Below are positions 52,982 through 62,591 of a DNA stretch of 64,000 nucleotides, piece by piece. Positions within the stretch are counted from its first letter, which is position 1. Every line of letters begins with the position of its first letter. Made by a program: the position numbers and the translations under genes. The stretch lies in assembly GCA_049115815.1 (NCBI GenBank), contig JAGDZO010000033.1:1-64000 (forward strand), in the 5' to 3' direction. The DNA comes from Marinoscillum sp049115815. Its GTDB lineage: Bacteria; Bacteroidota; Bacteroidia; Cytophagales; Cyclobacteriaceae. Under the pieces are notes generated by a model. That model worked only from the letters and a program-made list of their open reading frames with translations. It did no database searches and was not told where the DNA came from.

Positions 52982-54276
52982 TATTTTGCTTTTACGTTAG
53001 AATTAATAGGCGGAACAAACGCTTCTTCCAACACTTTCTCTTGGTCTCCCTCAAAGGTTTTAGTCAAAGATTTTCCTCCTCGTGTTTGTCCATTGAACGC
53101 TCCTTGATCAAACAGATCCCAGAGAGCATATTTGGCTTGACCATCTACGGTAATAAGTCCAAAGTGATTTTCCGACCCTTGAGGGCTATTAGCATCTTTC
53201 CATTTTTCATCGAATGCCTCGAAATAAAAGCAGGATATCCCTTCTGAATTTGTCCATTCTCTCATTTTCTGATAGTAGAGAGCTTCCTTGTACTCATCAG
53301 TGGCTCTAGTCCCATTCTTACCGTAATGATGATTTTCAGAATCGACCGTAGCCCAACCTGTCTCACCTATATGTACCGGCTTGCCAGGTGCGATGCTTTC
53401 GACAAATGCCTTCACTTTTTGGTATTGATCCTTTGCAAAATCAACTGAGCGATTCATTGCCAGATTAATCTGTTCTTCTTTACTCAAATCAGCTTCCTGC
53501 TCACTTATACCCCAGAAAAAAGGATTGTAAAAAGTGTTGTGCATCGGGTACGTGTGCATGGATACATAATCCACCGCTTTTATCAATTCCTCCAAAGCCG
53601 GAACATGGTATATCGAATCTCCACCCCCCCATGACGAGAAGTCATCCGAGCTGGTAATCCATAGATCCTTAGGTAAGTCTCCGCTTTGTTTCAAACCCTG
53701 CAAGTGATTTACCCACTTAAGTATGATGTCTGGCTGCACATAGTAAGATTCAGCCCATTTGACCATTGCTTCGTTACCCACGGCCAATACCTTCACGATA
53801 TCCGGATATTGCCGGGCTAATGCCGCTGCTCTAGCAATTTCTCCAGTATTACTTTCACTTTCTACATCATGATCAACAGGAAGTCCTGTCCATGCATTTT
53901 TACAATCTATCCAAGCACCCAACATGACATACATCTCGAAAGCTTGATCTTCTTGCTTCAGCTCATTAATAGCTTTCAAAATATTGGCAGCATGAGGTTT
54001 ATCAGGCTGTACGTTGTATGTCCGTAAGATTCCGACACCAATTGCTGATAGTATCTTCAAATCTTCCTTCAACTCATCAACTGTAGGCTGAATTGTCCGT
54101 GTAGTATCCCTATATCCGCCGTAAGAGATAGCGAGGTAGTCAGGATTTCCTAATATGTCTTTTGCCGTCATTTTTTGGTTGGATTCAATGGTTTCCTTCT
54201 TATCTGTCTTGCAAGAATTGAGTACAACACTTGCTATGACAAACACTGCTAAAAGCTTCCATCTGCAATTCATCAT
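52981..54276 (-). CDS. GH17-like beta-glucanase lipoprotein
   Basis: This 431-residue protein has a lipoprotein signal (Cys about 22: 'VIASVVLNSC'). Its fold shows GH17 landmarks: 'AISYGGYRDTTRTIQPTVDELKEDLKIL', 'IVKVLAVGNEAMVKW' (acid/base Glu ~167) and 'KPVHIGETGWATVDSENH' (nucleophile Glu ~305). The region 'YVSMHTYPMHNTFYNPFFWG' contributes to the cleft. Longer than typical GH17 (300 residues), with a C-terminal extension (FNGQTRGGKSLTKTFEGD) of unknown role. Likely acts on beta-1,3-glucan in the periplasm or at the surface. Confidence 0.84.
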   Translation of the reverse strand: MMNCRWKLLAVFVIASVVLNSCKTDKKETIESNQKMTAKDILGNPDYLAISYGGYRDTTRTIQPTVDELKEDLKILSAIGVGILRTYNVQPDKPHAANILKAINELKQEDQAFEMYVMLGAWIDCKNAWTGLPVDHDVESESNTGEIARAAALARQYPDIVKVLAVGNEAMVKWAESYYVQPDIILKWVNHLQGLKQSGDLPKDLWITSSDDFSSWGGGDSIYHVPALEELIKAVDYVSMHTYPMHNTFYNPFFWGISEQEADLSKEEQINLAMNRSVDFAKDQYQKVKAFVESIAPGKPVHIGETGWATVDSENHHYGKNGTRATDEYKEALYYQKMREWTNSEGISCFYFEAFDEKWKDANSPQGSENHFGLITVDGQAKYALWDLFDQGAFNGQTRGGKSLTKTFEGDQEKVLEEAFVPPINSNVKAK

Positions 54277-54280
54277 TCTT

Positions 54281-57200
54281 TTATCTAAGATCTTCTCTTG
54301 GAATAATTACTTGAATGGCCTTGATTTCACCCTTTCTATTGAAGATGCTTTCACTGGTAGTATTAGATAGCCCAAGACTGTCAAAGGTCTCCGTAGATCC
54401 ATCTGCTTTCGTCAAAACAATTTGTCCTGTTGATCCAATAGTATAGATCACTGGTACCTGGCAGTAAGTGAATGCCAAAGAATCGGCTTCCAGCTCGATT
54501 GATTGCTTAATGCCATTCAAGTCAATAAAATGGAATGTCTCTTTGGCTTGGTGAAATTCATTGGCTCGAAGCAATGATGGCCTAAAAACCAAGCAACCCT
54601 CTTTGACCATGGCTCCCAACTCCCCTATTCTGCTAAGAATATCTTCTTTCACCTGACCTGTCATACCCGGCTGTTGTACGCCTTTATTGGCAGGAGTGTG
54701 TGAGTATGGATCAGTCGAAAAAGCACCATACAATGAAGGTGGCTTATGCACACCTATTCCTTCATTGATCTCATAATAGTGCTCCATGAGCCTTCCGACA
54801 GTCTCCGCGGACTCTCCATTTTCTACTGCACGCATACAGCATTCCTCCACTGCCAAAAGCAGCTTTGATACCATATGCCAATAGATAGACCCAAGTCCTT
54901 CGTACCCGAAGAATGTACCTGACCTTCCAGTGAAAGCCTTATGATTAAATACATCTTCGAATATTTGCAGAATGGATTCAGATTCTTTGTTGACTTCCGT
55001 CGAATACCCATTTTCGCTTAAGCTCTGTAGGGCGCGCTTTAGGTTATCTGCATTGTTGAAAGTTCCATTGAAGTGGTAATTCCCAGCAACGTCTTTCTCC
55101 AAAATAGATACCTCACCCTTCTCCACTAGCTTGGAAAGTAGAGTGGAAGATTCTACCTGTTTGCTAGGAATGACGTTTTTATCCACGAATCTAGGCAGTT
55201 CCTTATTTGGATAAAGTACATAACTGTACTGATCCTCACGGAATAGTTTGCTTGATTTTAGCGCATCCAAAAGTCTAAGACTCTCTTGAGAATCGAGATA
55301 TCCTGAACTCAATGCCGCTACCTGACCTTCGAGCATTTCGTCCAAATAACCAATAGAAATTTCTTGATTATTTACTACGGTCATCAGGTTGTAGGCATGA
55401 TACATTTCATCCTCGCGCTTGTTGGCTCGAATGGAGTGTTCCAAAAATGAGTTACATATTTGAGTAAACTCAATCAACTCACCTTTGGTGATCTTTCCTT
55501 TCTTTCCAGAAAAAGAATGGTCATAAATGTTGTTTCGATAATCACTTCCAGCCTCCCCTACACCATCTAGAATGTTTTTGCGCTGTGCGTCAGAGATTGA
55601 CCCAGTTAGCAACTCACTGTTGCCACTCAAAGTCTCATTAACTCCCCGGAAAAACTTAATTAATTCATCAGAAACCAGATACTCGTCGACAGTACCTTGG
55701 TTATTGAGTATCTCTGAAAAGAATGCGAAAAATCTTCTCAGGTAATTCAAAGTAACCATGGAAACACCATTACCAACTAAAGCATTGTTTGCGTCGTTCC
55801 ATTCAGGCCGTTGCGTGTTGAGCCAGATTCCGCCTTCCGGAATGAAGTTGGACATCTTGGCCAGTGTAGTAGCCAAAACCTTTTCAATGAAATTGACTTT
55901 GTAAATACTACCAGAAGCATCTGTCAACAAGGCACCATCGCCTCCCAAGTCTTCGCGTTTTTGTCTTATCTGGTGATCCAACTTCCCATTAAACAGTATG
56001 GTATCCTTTGGATTAGCTAGTAGGTCCTTGTAGTCCTTTATTCGATAAGGGACATTGGCATATACAAAAAGTTCCTCACTGAACAACTGCGCCAGTCTTC
56101 CCGGATGATGCTCTTGGCTAGACTCTAGTAGCTTAAGTAAATAGATAATCTGATGATCTCCCCAATAGCCAATGTATGACCAAGGATCATCTTCCTCTAT
56201 TGACTCCCAGTCAAAACCATCTTTTGTTACTCTATAAGGGTTGTAACCATCAAATGTGCTGGCATTCAAGAATTTGACGACCATGCTATCTAAAAACTCA
56301 GGATAGGACTTAGCTAAGGCTTCCCAATTCTGAAAAATATCTCGCCAATTGCCTTCATAATCCAAAATCTTAGATCCATCAATCTCACTCTTGGTATTGA
56401 TAGAAAATTTGTTCCATGGACGGCTCGGGTCTCCATGTCGTCTACTAAACTTCAAAGGCATATACTCAAGTGCCAGCCTTTTGAAATCTGAATTTTCGCT
56501 TCTGTCTGTCAGCTCTTTTAGATCTTGGTGGGTGAACTGAGCCGGAAGTTCGCTTAACAATGAGGTGAATGTATTGAAGAGATCTTTATTGGCCGCTTTC
56601 AGGTATGTTTCGAAATCCCACTTTTCGATCACATAATTGTTATCGAAAATCCCACCTCGCATAATGTTGAATAGGGTATTGGAGTAATGTCTGCCTACTC
56701 GCTTCTTGTCGGCTGTAGATTGTACTCCATCAGAAGCGGCCACTAGATGCATCAATTCTTCGCTACCAGCTTCAATGTCTTGATTCACCAGATCCGCTAG
56801 ATTTGCCTTATTCATGATGTCATGAGACAAAGCTGCTATTGAAGTAGCTGTGTGATTTACATCTGCAATAATCATCCAATCTTTGCTTACTCCACTTGCT
56901 AGGGCTGATGTCTCAGACACGAAATAGGCTCCTTTCCTAGCCTTAATATCTTCCTCTTGGATCAAAGCAGCACCACTTCTAAAAGCAGCTAGTTGATCTG
57001 AGCAAATCAAATACTTTGGTTGATTTAACCCTAGCGACCAAACCGCATTAACCTTCAAGGCTTCACTTGGTTCAGCTCTATCTACGATCATCGCACTCAG
57101 TGCAAAAATTCCTAGCCCTACATTTGCTTCTAGCTCACACTTCTTATAAGCATCGACCAGATTACTTCTTATTCCTTGCAAGTCTGGAGAAACACCCGCA

Positions 57201-57727
57201 GGAAGAATATTTTGTATCCCATCTAAAAAAGTAACAGTGACTTGTTGATCACCATGATTGATCATGGAACTTTTCTTGACAAAACCAAACTGATCACTTG
57301 AATTCCACTGATAGCTAAAAGTCAGACCAAGGTCATGATTGACCTCTTCAAACATGAGCTTATTGCCGTGAAAATTCTTGTAAAGATTTCTGGAGTAATT
57401 GTATTGGCCAAACTGCCTTTCGGAAAACGGCTCCCATATTCTGATACCTTCTGGAGTCTCCACCTGAAAAATAGATTTACTACCCGTGATGTCCGCCAGC
57501 TCTGTAAGTTTATCATCAGTATAGTAAGGAAAAAGCGAGCTTTCTGCATTCTGACGACCAGCAGTAAGTCCTCCATTGCTAGAAATGAACATCCAGTGAT
57601 TGGAGCTACTAACGACGCTCATAAAAAACGGACTCATTTTATCCACATTGGAAATGCGATAAAAAAGTTCTCCTTTGATCTCTATGGTATCTAAAGAACT
57701 GTCTACAGGGTTGTTTAACATTGGCAT
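54281..57727 (-). CDS. Probable GH149 beta-1,3-glucan phosphorylase
   Basis: This 1,148-residue protein has no signal peptide, so it is cytoplasmic. Its length and the (alpha/alpha)6-type pattern in the middle fit GH149 beta-1,3-glucan phosphorylases, relatives of GH94. The segment 'KILDYEGNWRDIFQNWEALAKSYPEF' at ~450-475 carries an Asp in the place expected for the general acid. 'IPEGGIWLNTQRPEWNDANNALVGNGVSMV' is a second conserved block. The N-terminal ~280 residues are a beta sandwich ('FFMSVVSSSNHWMFISSNGGLTAGRQ'). It would split beta-1,3-gluco-oligosaccharides with phosphate to glucose 1-phosphate, saving ATP. The neighbours GH17, GH30 and MFS support that. GH161 or GH94-like remain possible. 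Confidence 0.62.
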   Translation of the reverse strand: MPMLNNPVDSSLDTIEIKGELFYRISNVDKMSPFFMSVVSSSNHWMFISSNGGLTAGRQNAESSLFPYYTDDKLTELADITGSKSIFQVETPEGIRIWEPFSERQFGQYNYSRNLYKNFHGNKLMFEEVNHDLGLTFSYQWNSSDQFGFVKKSSMINHGDQQVTVTFLDGIQNILPAGVSPDLQGIRSNLVDAYKKCELEANVGLGIFALSAMIVDRAEPSEALKVNAVWSLGLNQPKYLICSDQLAAFRSGAALIQEEDIKARKGAYFVSETSALASGVSKDWMIIADVNHTATSIAALSHDIMNKANLADLVNQDIEAGSEELMHLVAASDGVQSTADKKRVGRHYSNTLFNIMRGGIFDNNYVIEKWDFETYLKAANKDLFNTFTSLLSELPAQFTHQDLKELTDRSENSDFKRLALEYMPLKFSRRHGDPSRPWNKFSINTKSEIDGSKILDYEGNWRDIFQNWEALAKSYPEFLDSMVVKFLNASTFDGYNPYRVTKDGFDWESIEEDDPWSYIGYWGDHQIIYLLKLLESSQEHHPGRLAQLFSEELFVYANVPYRIKDYKDLLANPKDTILFNGKLDHQIRQKREDLGGDGALLTDASGSIYKVNFIEKVLATTLAKMSNFIPEGGIWLNTQRPEWNDANNALVGNGVSMVTLNYLRRFFAFFSEILNNQGTVDEYLVSDELIKFFRGVNETLSGNSELLTGSISDAQRKNILDGVGEAGSDYRNNIYDHSFSGKKGKITKGELIEFTQICNSFLEHSIRANKREDEMYHAYNLMTVVNNQEISIGYLDEMLEGQVAALSSGYLDSQESLRLLDALKSSKLFREDQYSYVLYPNKELPRFVDKNVIPSKQVESSTLLSKLVEKGEVSILEKDVAGNYHFNGTFNNADNLKRALQSLSENGYSTEVNKESESILQIFEDVFNHKAFTGRSGTFFGYEGLGSIYWHMVSKLLLAVEECCMRAVENGESAETVGRLMEHYYEINEGIGVHKPPSLYGAFSTDPYSHTPANKGVQQPGMTGQVKEDILSRIGELGAMVKEGCLVFRPSLLRANEFHQAKETFHFIDLNGIKQSIELEADSLAFTYCQVPVIYTIGSTGQIVLTKADGSTETFDSLGLSNTTSESIFNRKGEIKAIQVIIPREDLR

Positions 57728-57736
57728 ATCTCAATT

Positions 57737-57751
57737 CGAACCTTTGGTTCG
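57737..57751. promoter_or_regulatory. Short palindrome 10 bases before the GH149-like start
   Basis: CGAACC-TTT-GGTTCG (57737-57751) forms a 6-base-pair hairpin in the mRNA just before the ATG at 57727. It could be an operator half-site or a translation-control hairpin. The rest of the 131-base gap to the GH-A gene shows no clear promoter or terminator. Confidence 0.45.
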
Positions 57752-57883
57752 GTATTCCTATTCTTTAAAATTTTTGGTGACCATAAGGTCTCCGCTTGTT
57801 ACTTGTATACAATGAGTCCTTACTTTCTGACAATCTCTCGCACAATAACTCCGCTCTTAAAAATTCAATGAACAGAGGTCTAT

Positions 57884-59236
57884 CTATTTCTCCCCAAATT
57901 CACCCATCAGAGAACTAGACATGATTATTTTTTCCAAAGCGGCAGACTGTTTTTCCGCTTTCTCCAGGGCATCCTCTAATTCAATGTTTTCAAAATGCTT
58001 TTCAATTGATTTTAAGTTGACACGCCTTGTCAATGGATTGAACGAGTGAACCTCCTGAAGACAATAATATGCCGCTCTTGGAAATAGGCTGTAAAGACCA
58101 TTCTCGTCGGAAGGCCCTTTAGCGCATATTCCAAACCATTCTTCATTCATGTTATTCTCACCCCTCTCAAAATCTCTGCTGTATCCCGCGTTTACCCATG
58201 ATGCATTGGTATCATGCTTTGATAGATTTTTGGTTTGCCCAAACTTCCACCACCCATCACTAAACTGAAATGTAAACCCACCAATGGAATTACCTGCCTT
58301 TCCGGCTCCTGCTACATTTTGATAAATTTCTTTCCAGTTCTCCAAGAGATAATAAGCCTGCATTTCTTGATCTTCTTTTTTGGCAATGGCATGATAGGCG
58401 TCTGAGCCAAACTCTGTAAACAGCAACGGCTTATCTAATTCTTTCTTAACTCTCTCGAAGGCATCTCCGAAGGATAATCCACGGTACATATTGACTCCAT
58501 AAATATCTATATCCGTGCACTCCTCAGCTATAATATCAAGGTAGACTAGGTCACCATTGCAGATGGCTACAGGATGACTTTGGTCTATGGACTTTATTTG
58601 CAAAGCAGCTTCATTCATCAATCTATACATTGGCCTACCCTGCTGCTCACCTATTTCTTCCTTCACCTGATCATCCTCAGGAAAATCTTCGGTTTCCCCA
58701 CCTGCCCAGAAGAGACCGTAATTGTTCTCGTTGCCTAAAAGAAATAACAGTAGCCCAGGTGTATCCTTATATGACTCCACCATCGACTTAGTTTCTGACA
58801 GCAAAATTTCATGCGTATCTTCGCTGCTGTAGTCTGTTACCACCACCCAATCTCCATTGATTGTCAAACCATACCTACCAAAGGAATGATTGATCATGGT
58901 GAAGATTTGATACTCCTGATAAATGTATTCTATCCATCTTGGCGGTACGCCTATGTATTGTCTAATAGCATTGACGCCCATATCTCTAAGTAAAGACATT
59001 TCAGCATCCAGAGCAGTTATGATCATCTCATCTGGCTGATTCCAGAAATCATAAGAGTAGTTAGTGCCAATCGGGATATAATCCCAATTGATCCCATTCA
59101 CAATAAATGGCTGACCATCCACAATCAAACTAAAACCCTTTTTTCCCCTGTGAACCTTTACATCATTCTGGGCCATCCCAACCAAGCTGGCGAGAAGAAA
59201 GAAGGATGAAAAAATTAAAGTCTTCAAAAAATTCAA
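57884..59236 (-). CDS. Exported clan GH-A glycoside hydrolase, family unassigned
   Basis: This 450-residue protein must start at TTG 59236: an in-frame stop lies two codons upstream and the next Met is within the signal peptide. The signal is 'LIFSSFFLLASLVGMAQ'. The body is a TIM barrel with clan GH-A marks: 'GFSLIVDGQPFIVNGINWDY', 'LLLFLLGNENNYGLFW' (acid/base Glu after Asn) and 'KPLLFTEFGSDAYHAI' (nucleophile Glu). It resembles GH2-TIM or GH5-like enzymes; I cannot give a family number. The C-terminal helix (EDALEKAEKQSAALEKI) is coiled-coil-like. Position as first gene of the cluster suggests beta-glucan as substrate. Confidence 0.78.
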   Translation of the reverse strand: MNFLKTLIFSSFFLLASLVGMAQNDVKVHRGKKGFSLIVDGQPFIVNGINWDYIPIGTNYSYDFWNQPDEMIITALDAEMSLLRDMGVNAIRQYIGVPPRWIEYIYQEYQIFTMINHSFGRYGLTINGDWVVVTDYSSEDTHEILLSETKSMVESYKDTPGLLLFLLGNENNYGLFWAGGETEDFPEDDQVKEEIGEQQGRPMYRLMNEAALQIKSIDQSHPVAICNGDLVYLDIIAEECTDIDIYGVNMYRGLSFGDAFERVKKELDKPLLFTEFGSDAYHAIAKKEDQEMQAYYLLENWKEIYQNVAGAGKAGNSIGGFTFQFSDGWWKFGQTKNLSKHDTNASWVNAGYSRDFERGENNMNEEWFGICAKGPSDENGLYSLFPRAAYYCLQEVHSFNPLTRRVNLKSIEKHFENIELEDALEKAEKQSAALEKIIMSSSLMGEFGEK

Positions 59237-59664
59237 TTTCTATCTATTAAAAACATTATCAATAGCTACTAAACATCTTCATCAAAAACCTACGAACACA
59301 CACGTCTCATTGTATTACTACAGCTCCTTTCAATTGAAAGAAAATAACTACATTTTGTCCAAAACAGCTTACGCCTGATTTATCAAATTAATAATGCGTA
59401 TGGTCCAATGCAGGATGTTTTTGATATATCTATAAGAGAAAAACACTCCCATTATGATATCTTCAAAAATGCACACAAATCACCTCGAGTAATGCACACC
59501 TTACCTCATCAATAACACATCACCGCCTAAAATGCATTACATCAATACTACATCAATTCGAGTGATTAGTTTGATTTTATGATCTATTGGGCGCATTATT
59601 CGAAGAAAGGTTTTTAAATTGAATTTCTCATTGCATTTAAGATGACTCAATTCTATCTAATACT
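59237..59664. other. Divergent control region between GH cluster and regulator
   Basis: 428 bases separate the first hydrolase gene and the regulator. The part 59460-59575 is rich in short repeated motifs (see the separate repeat entry). No RNA gene or open frame of note is seen. Promoters for both directions should lie here, but no single match to TAnnTTTG with a TTTG partner is convincing. Confidence 0.45.
59468..59575 (+). repeat. AATGCACAC direct repeats and CGAGT/ATCAC motifs (operator candidates)
   Basis: AATGCACAC occurs at 59468-59476 and 59491-59499, 23 bases apart (about two helix turns), and a partial copy AATGCATTAC is at 59531. AATCACCTCGAG (59478-59489) and its near-inverse in ATTCGAGTGATT (59567-59578) flank them. 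Such spacing suits a dimeric or cooperative activator like the divergent LuxR-type HTH protein. Confidence 0.45.
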
Positions 59665-62565
59665 ATGGAGCGTTTGTTAAAACCTTACATTTTTAGTTTA
59701 AGCATCCTATTATTCCTATTTTTTGAATCTAATGGTCAAGTTGATAATTATGGATTTTCAAAAACACCGCTCATTAAAACCTACAGCACAGACGACTATT
59801 CCGGAGGGATTCAAAACTGGGATTTTACGCAAGATGAAAGAGGTTTTTTATATGTAGCTAACAATTTCGGTCTACTCGAATTTGACGGTAGTTCTTGGAA
59901 TATGTACTCTATCTCGAATAGCACCAGACTTAGGTCTGTGTTTGCAGACGGTAATGGTCGGATCTATGTGGGAGGCCAGAATCAGTTCGGCTACTTTCAA
60001 TCGAACGCTGAAGGTAAACTTACGTTCAGTAGTCTTTATGATTCTCTACCTCCAGAAGATAGAAACTTGGAGGACATTTGGAAAATTATCAAGCATGAAG
60101 ACAAGGTTTATTTTTCCTCTTATCTAGCCACGATAGTATATGACGGCAACAGTGTGAAGAAATTAGGCACTTCAGAGGCCATAAAATCGGTATTCAAAGT
60201 AGCGGCCAACCTTTACGGGCAAAGTAACGATCAAGGACTTTATCAAATCTCGTCTTATAGTGAAGGTTCGTCGCTTCTTAGCAAAGATAAATTTTCGGAT
60301 GAAATAAGGGGTATCGTTCCGCTCAACAACAACAGTCTACTGGTTTTTGAGAAAAATGGAAATCTTTCTCGTCTTAGGAATAATATGGTTCGTAAATGGT
60401 TTCCAGAAATCAGCTCATTCCTCAAAAAAGCTCTGGTCAATACGGTATTACTACTTCAAAACCAGAATATAGCGATTGGAACACAAAACAATGGAATCAT
60501 CATTATTTCGCAGGATGGCACTTTGCTTCATCATATAAGTAATGATAAAGGTTTGGCCAATCGGACAGTTTTGGCCCTACATGAAGATCAATTTGAAAAC
60601 CTTTGGATAGGGCTCAATAATGGAATATCAAAGGTAGAACTGGCCTCACCTTTTTCATTGGTCAATGAAGAATCTGACTTGCCAGGAACCGGATACTGTG
60701 CTGAATTGTACAAAAACAAATTGTATTTAGGCACCAGCAACGGGCTGTTTTATCAAGACGCATTTCATGATCTGCTTGCTGAGGATAGCGGCTATGAAAT
60801 GGTGGAGCAAACTGGAGGTCAAGTTTATAGTGTGAAAACTATCAATAATGATGTATTGCTTGGTCATCACAATGGAGCATATGTCATATCAGACAATAAA
60901 GCCAAGCAGATTTACGACAAGAGTGGTGTTTGGAAGTTTATCTCACTGCCAGGCACGGACAACATCCTTGCTGGAACTTATCGCGGATTTACTCTTTTTG
61001 AGAAATCAGGCAATAAATTTATTGCTCATGATGTTGCTGGGTTCAATGAGTCTAGTAGAGTGTTCCAGTTCCTGGATGATTCTACACTGTTCATGACTCA
61101 TGGATATAAGGGGATCTTCAAACTAACATTCAGTAAAGACTTTAAGAAGATAAACAAAGTATCCTTTTACGATGAAGGTGCTGGGCTACCTTCCAATATT
61201 CTAAACAACGTATATGATATTGGTGGAGGTGATTTGATATTTGCGGCTCAGCAAGGAATCTATATTTACAATAGACAGACTGATCGGTTTGAGCATCACG
61301 AAAGACTTGAAAAACTCCTTGGAGAGCATGTTCAGTTGAGGGCTATATCGGCGGACTTGACAGGCAATATATATTTTATCACCCAGCAGGAGTTTGGTGT
61401 ATTGCAGCTCACTCCACAAGGAGATTATATCAAAAACACGAAAGACTTTGCAGGAGTAATTAGGTACCTATCCGACGACCTTGAAAACATTAGTATTATA
61501 GATCATGAAAATGTACTCTTAGGAGCCAAAGAAGGGTTTGTGCATTACAATCCTAGTATAAGTCCTAATATCAGCCAAGAACTGAATGTGTTCATTAGAT
61601 CGATCAGCGCAACAGAAAACAATGGAAGTCAAATAAATGAAGGTATTGGTGAACTCTCTAAAATCGATATCAACTTGGCGGCAAATTTTACTTCACTGAA
61701 GTTCAAGTTTTCATCACCATATTTTATCAAAGAGGGTGAATTGAAATACCAATATTTGCTGGAGGACTTTGATGACCAATGGTCTGACTGGGGTTTGGAA
61801 AACGAGAAAGAATACACCAACCTGTTGGAAGGTGAATACATCTTCAAAGTAAGGGCTCAAAACTCCTATGGTGATATAAGCGATATAACCAACTTTACTT
61901 TTAATGTATATCCTCCATGGTACCGGTCGAAAATAGCCTATACGATATATGGTTTACTCTTTTTTATGCTCTTCGGTGTATATATGTTCTTATTGGATCG
62001 AAAATTTAGAAAGGAAAAGAAATCTCTGACCTCAAAGCAGCGTGAGGAGCTACTCAAAAAAGAATCTGAAATAGAGGAAGTATCGAAAAAATCGGAGCAG
62101 GAACTTACTAAGCTGAGAAATGATAAACTACGTTCGGAAATTGACCATAAAAACAGGGAACTGGCCACTACTACCATGCATTTGATTAACAAGAATGAGT
62201 TCATGCTGAAGATCAGGGATGTGCTCAAGGAAAATGCCAAAGCGGACAACAAGGATCAATTCAAAAGAATCATTAAGGACATTGACAGAAACTTGTCAGA
62301 AGATGAAGGGTGGGATCAGTTTACTAAACATTTTGATCAAGTTCATGGCGAGTTTCTGACCAATATCAAAAAAGAGAATCCAGAATTGACTCCTCAGGAC
62401 ATCAAACTCTGTGCATACCTCCGAATGAATATGAGCTCTAAAGAGATCGCCAATCTGCTCAATATATCTGTGCGCGGCGTGGAAATAGGTAGATATAGAC
62501 TTAGAAAGAAGCTTGGAATCAGCCGGGAAACGAACCTAGTAGATTATATGTTGGAATACAGCTGA
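59665..62565 (+). CDS. Membrane-spanning propeller / Y_Y_Y sensor with LuxR-type HTH
   Basis: This 966-residue protein has a signal sequence, then a two-component-regulator-type beta-propeller (~30-630: repeats like 'NWDFTQDERGFLYVANNFGLLEFDG', 'ALHEDQFENLWIGLNNGISKVE'). A Y_Y_Y domain (~655-750, 'LKYQYLLEDFDDQWSDWG') and a transmembrane helix (~756-778, 'YTIYGLLFFMLFGVYMFLLD') follow. Then come a cytoplasmic coiled coil (~785-850) and a C-terminal LuxR-type HTH (~905-955, 'LTPQDIKLCAYLRMNMSSKEIANLLNISVRGVEIGRYRLRKKLG'). It has no histidine kinase or receiver, unlike hybrid regulators of the same sensory part. It therefore should bind DNA while still in the membrane. Being divergent from the glucan cluster, it is the likely regulator of it. 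Confidence 0.85.
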   Translation: MERLLKPYIFSLSILLFLFFESNGQVDNYGFSKTPLIKTYSTDDYSGGIQNWDFTQDERGFLYVANNFGLLEFDGSSWNMYSISNSTRLRSVFADGNGRIYVGGQNQFGYFQSNAEGKLTFSSLYDSLPPEDRNLEDIWKIIKHEDKVYFSSYLATIVYDGNSVKKLGTSEAIKSVFKVAANLYGQSNDQGLYQISSYSEGSSLLSKDKFSDEIRGIVPLNNNSLLVFEKNGNLSRLRNNMVRKWFPEISSFLKKALVNTVLLLQNQNIAIGTQNNGIIIISQDGTLLHHISNDKGLANRTVLALHEDQFENLWIGLNNGISKVELASPFSLVNEESDLPGTGYCAELYKNKLYLGTSNGLFYQDAFHDLLAEDSGYEMVEQTGGQVYSVKTINNDVLLGHHNGAYVISDNKAKQIYDKSGVWKFISLPGTDNILAGTYRGFTLFEKSGNKFIAHDVAGFNESSRVFQFLDDSTLFMTHGYKGIFKLTFSKDFKKINKVSFYDEGAGLPSNILNNVYDIGGGDLIFAAQQGIYIYNRQTDRFEHHERLEKLLGEHVQLRAISADLTGNIYFITQQEFGVLQLTPQGDYIKNTKDFAGVIRYLSDDLENISIIDHENVLLGAKEGFVHYNPSISPNISQELNVFIRSISATENNGSQINEGIGELSKIDINLAANFTSLKFKFSSPYFIKEGELKYQYLLEDFDDQWSDWGLENEKEYTNLLEGEYIFKVRAQNSYGDISDITNFTFNVYPPWYRSKIAYTIYGLLFFMLFGVYMFLLDRKFRKEKKSLTSKQREELLKKESEIEEVSKKSEQELTKLRNDKLRSEIDHKNRELATTTMHLINKNEFMLKIRDVLKENAKADNKDQFKRIIKDIDRNLSEDEGWDQFTKHFDQVHGEFLTNIKKENPELTPQDIKLCAYLRMNMSSKEIANLLNISVRGVEIGRYRLRKKLGISRETNLVDYMLEYS

Positions 62566-62591
62566 TTCTTAAATGGGTCAACCCAAAGTGC

